Assembly (NCBI GenBank): GCA_016463045.1
Contig: JAEMSB010000156.1
Coordinates: forward strand, 1-5,742
From: Niveispirillum sp.
Lineage (GTDB): Bacteria > Pseudomonadota > Alphaproteobacteria > Azospirillales > Azospirillaceae
Length of the DNA: 5,742 nucleotides
Reading direction: 5' to 3'
Below the pieces are notes generated by a model. It saw only the letters and a program-made list of their open reading frames with translations, made no database searches and had not been told where the DNA came from. Position numbers and translations under genes: made by a program. Each line of letters opens with the position of its first letter. Position 1 is the stretch's first letter. Shown piece by piece: positions 5,686 to 5,742 of the stretch.

Positions 5686-5742
5686 TCAGGCGGAATGAAC
5701 CGCCGCCGACAGCAGTGACAGGCGGCTGCGGACGATCTGTTC
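5686..5742 (-). CDS. 3' end of an unidentified gene (last 18 codons)
   Basis: On the minus strand the frame beginning at 5742 reads EQIVRSRLSLLSAAVHSA and stops with TGA at 5688-5686, just before a strong terminator. The other two frames run through the terminator, so this is the best reading. Eighteen residues are too few to name the protein. The context suggests another flagellar gene, but the tail does not look like a typical flagellin end, and I make no assignment. Confidence 0.6.
   Translation of the reverse strand, partial: EQIVRSRLSLLSAAVHSA

Noticed and set aside
5686..5742. Right-edge gene tail as flagellin or FlgN
   Set aside because: The 18 visible residues do not show the usual flagellin C-terminus, and are too few to support FlgN or any other name.

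Overview
The window looks like part of a flagellar gene cluster from a GC-rich alphaproteobacterium, probably of the Rhodospirillales/Azospirillum type. That placement is inferred from the style of the hook and hook-junction proteins and from sigma-54 control; it is not proven. Every gene I can support is on the minus strand, so transcription runs from right to left. I see no plus-strand gene, RNA gene, mobile element or CRISPR array.

Layout in transcription order. At the right edge, 5742-5686 is the last 18 codons of an unidentified gene, followed by a strong intrinsic terminator at 5662-5630. A regulatory region of about 200 bases follows, with a 17-base palindromic element (5590-5574) and a near-consensus -24/-12 sigma-54 promoter (5513-5497). 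This promoter should drive a three-gene operon. The genes are flgK (first hook-filament junction protein, 468 aa), flgL (second junction protein, unusually large at 696 aa, with a 4-base ATGA overlap with flgK) and a 95-aa protein of unknown function starting 29 bases after flgL. A long hairpin at 1568-1537 probably ends the operon. A second regulatory region follows, with a near-copy of the palindromic element (1495-1479), an AT-rich tract containing an IHF-like site, and a second sigma-54 promoter (1386-1370). It leads to flgE, the hook protein, whose first 442 codons lie in the window before it runs off the left edge.

The three recognised products would meet end to end outside the cell: FlgE forms the hook, FlgK caps it, and FlgL joins FlgK to the flagellin filament. 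The two operons appear co-regulated as sigma-54-dependent hook-stage genes sharing one upstream activator motif. The least expected observation is that FlgE and FlgL carry related inserted domains of about 75-125 residues, two recognisable copies in each, which account for part of FlgL's extra length. This is an ordinary flagellar locus with some unusual decoration; I did not find a clearly new kind of system.
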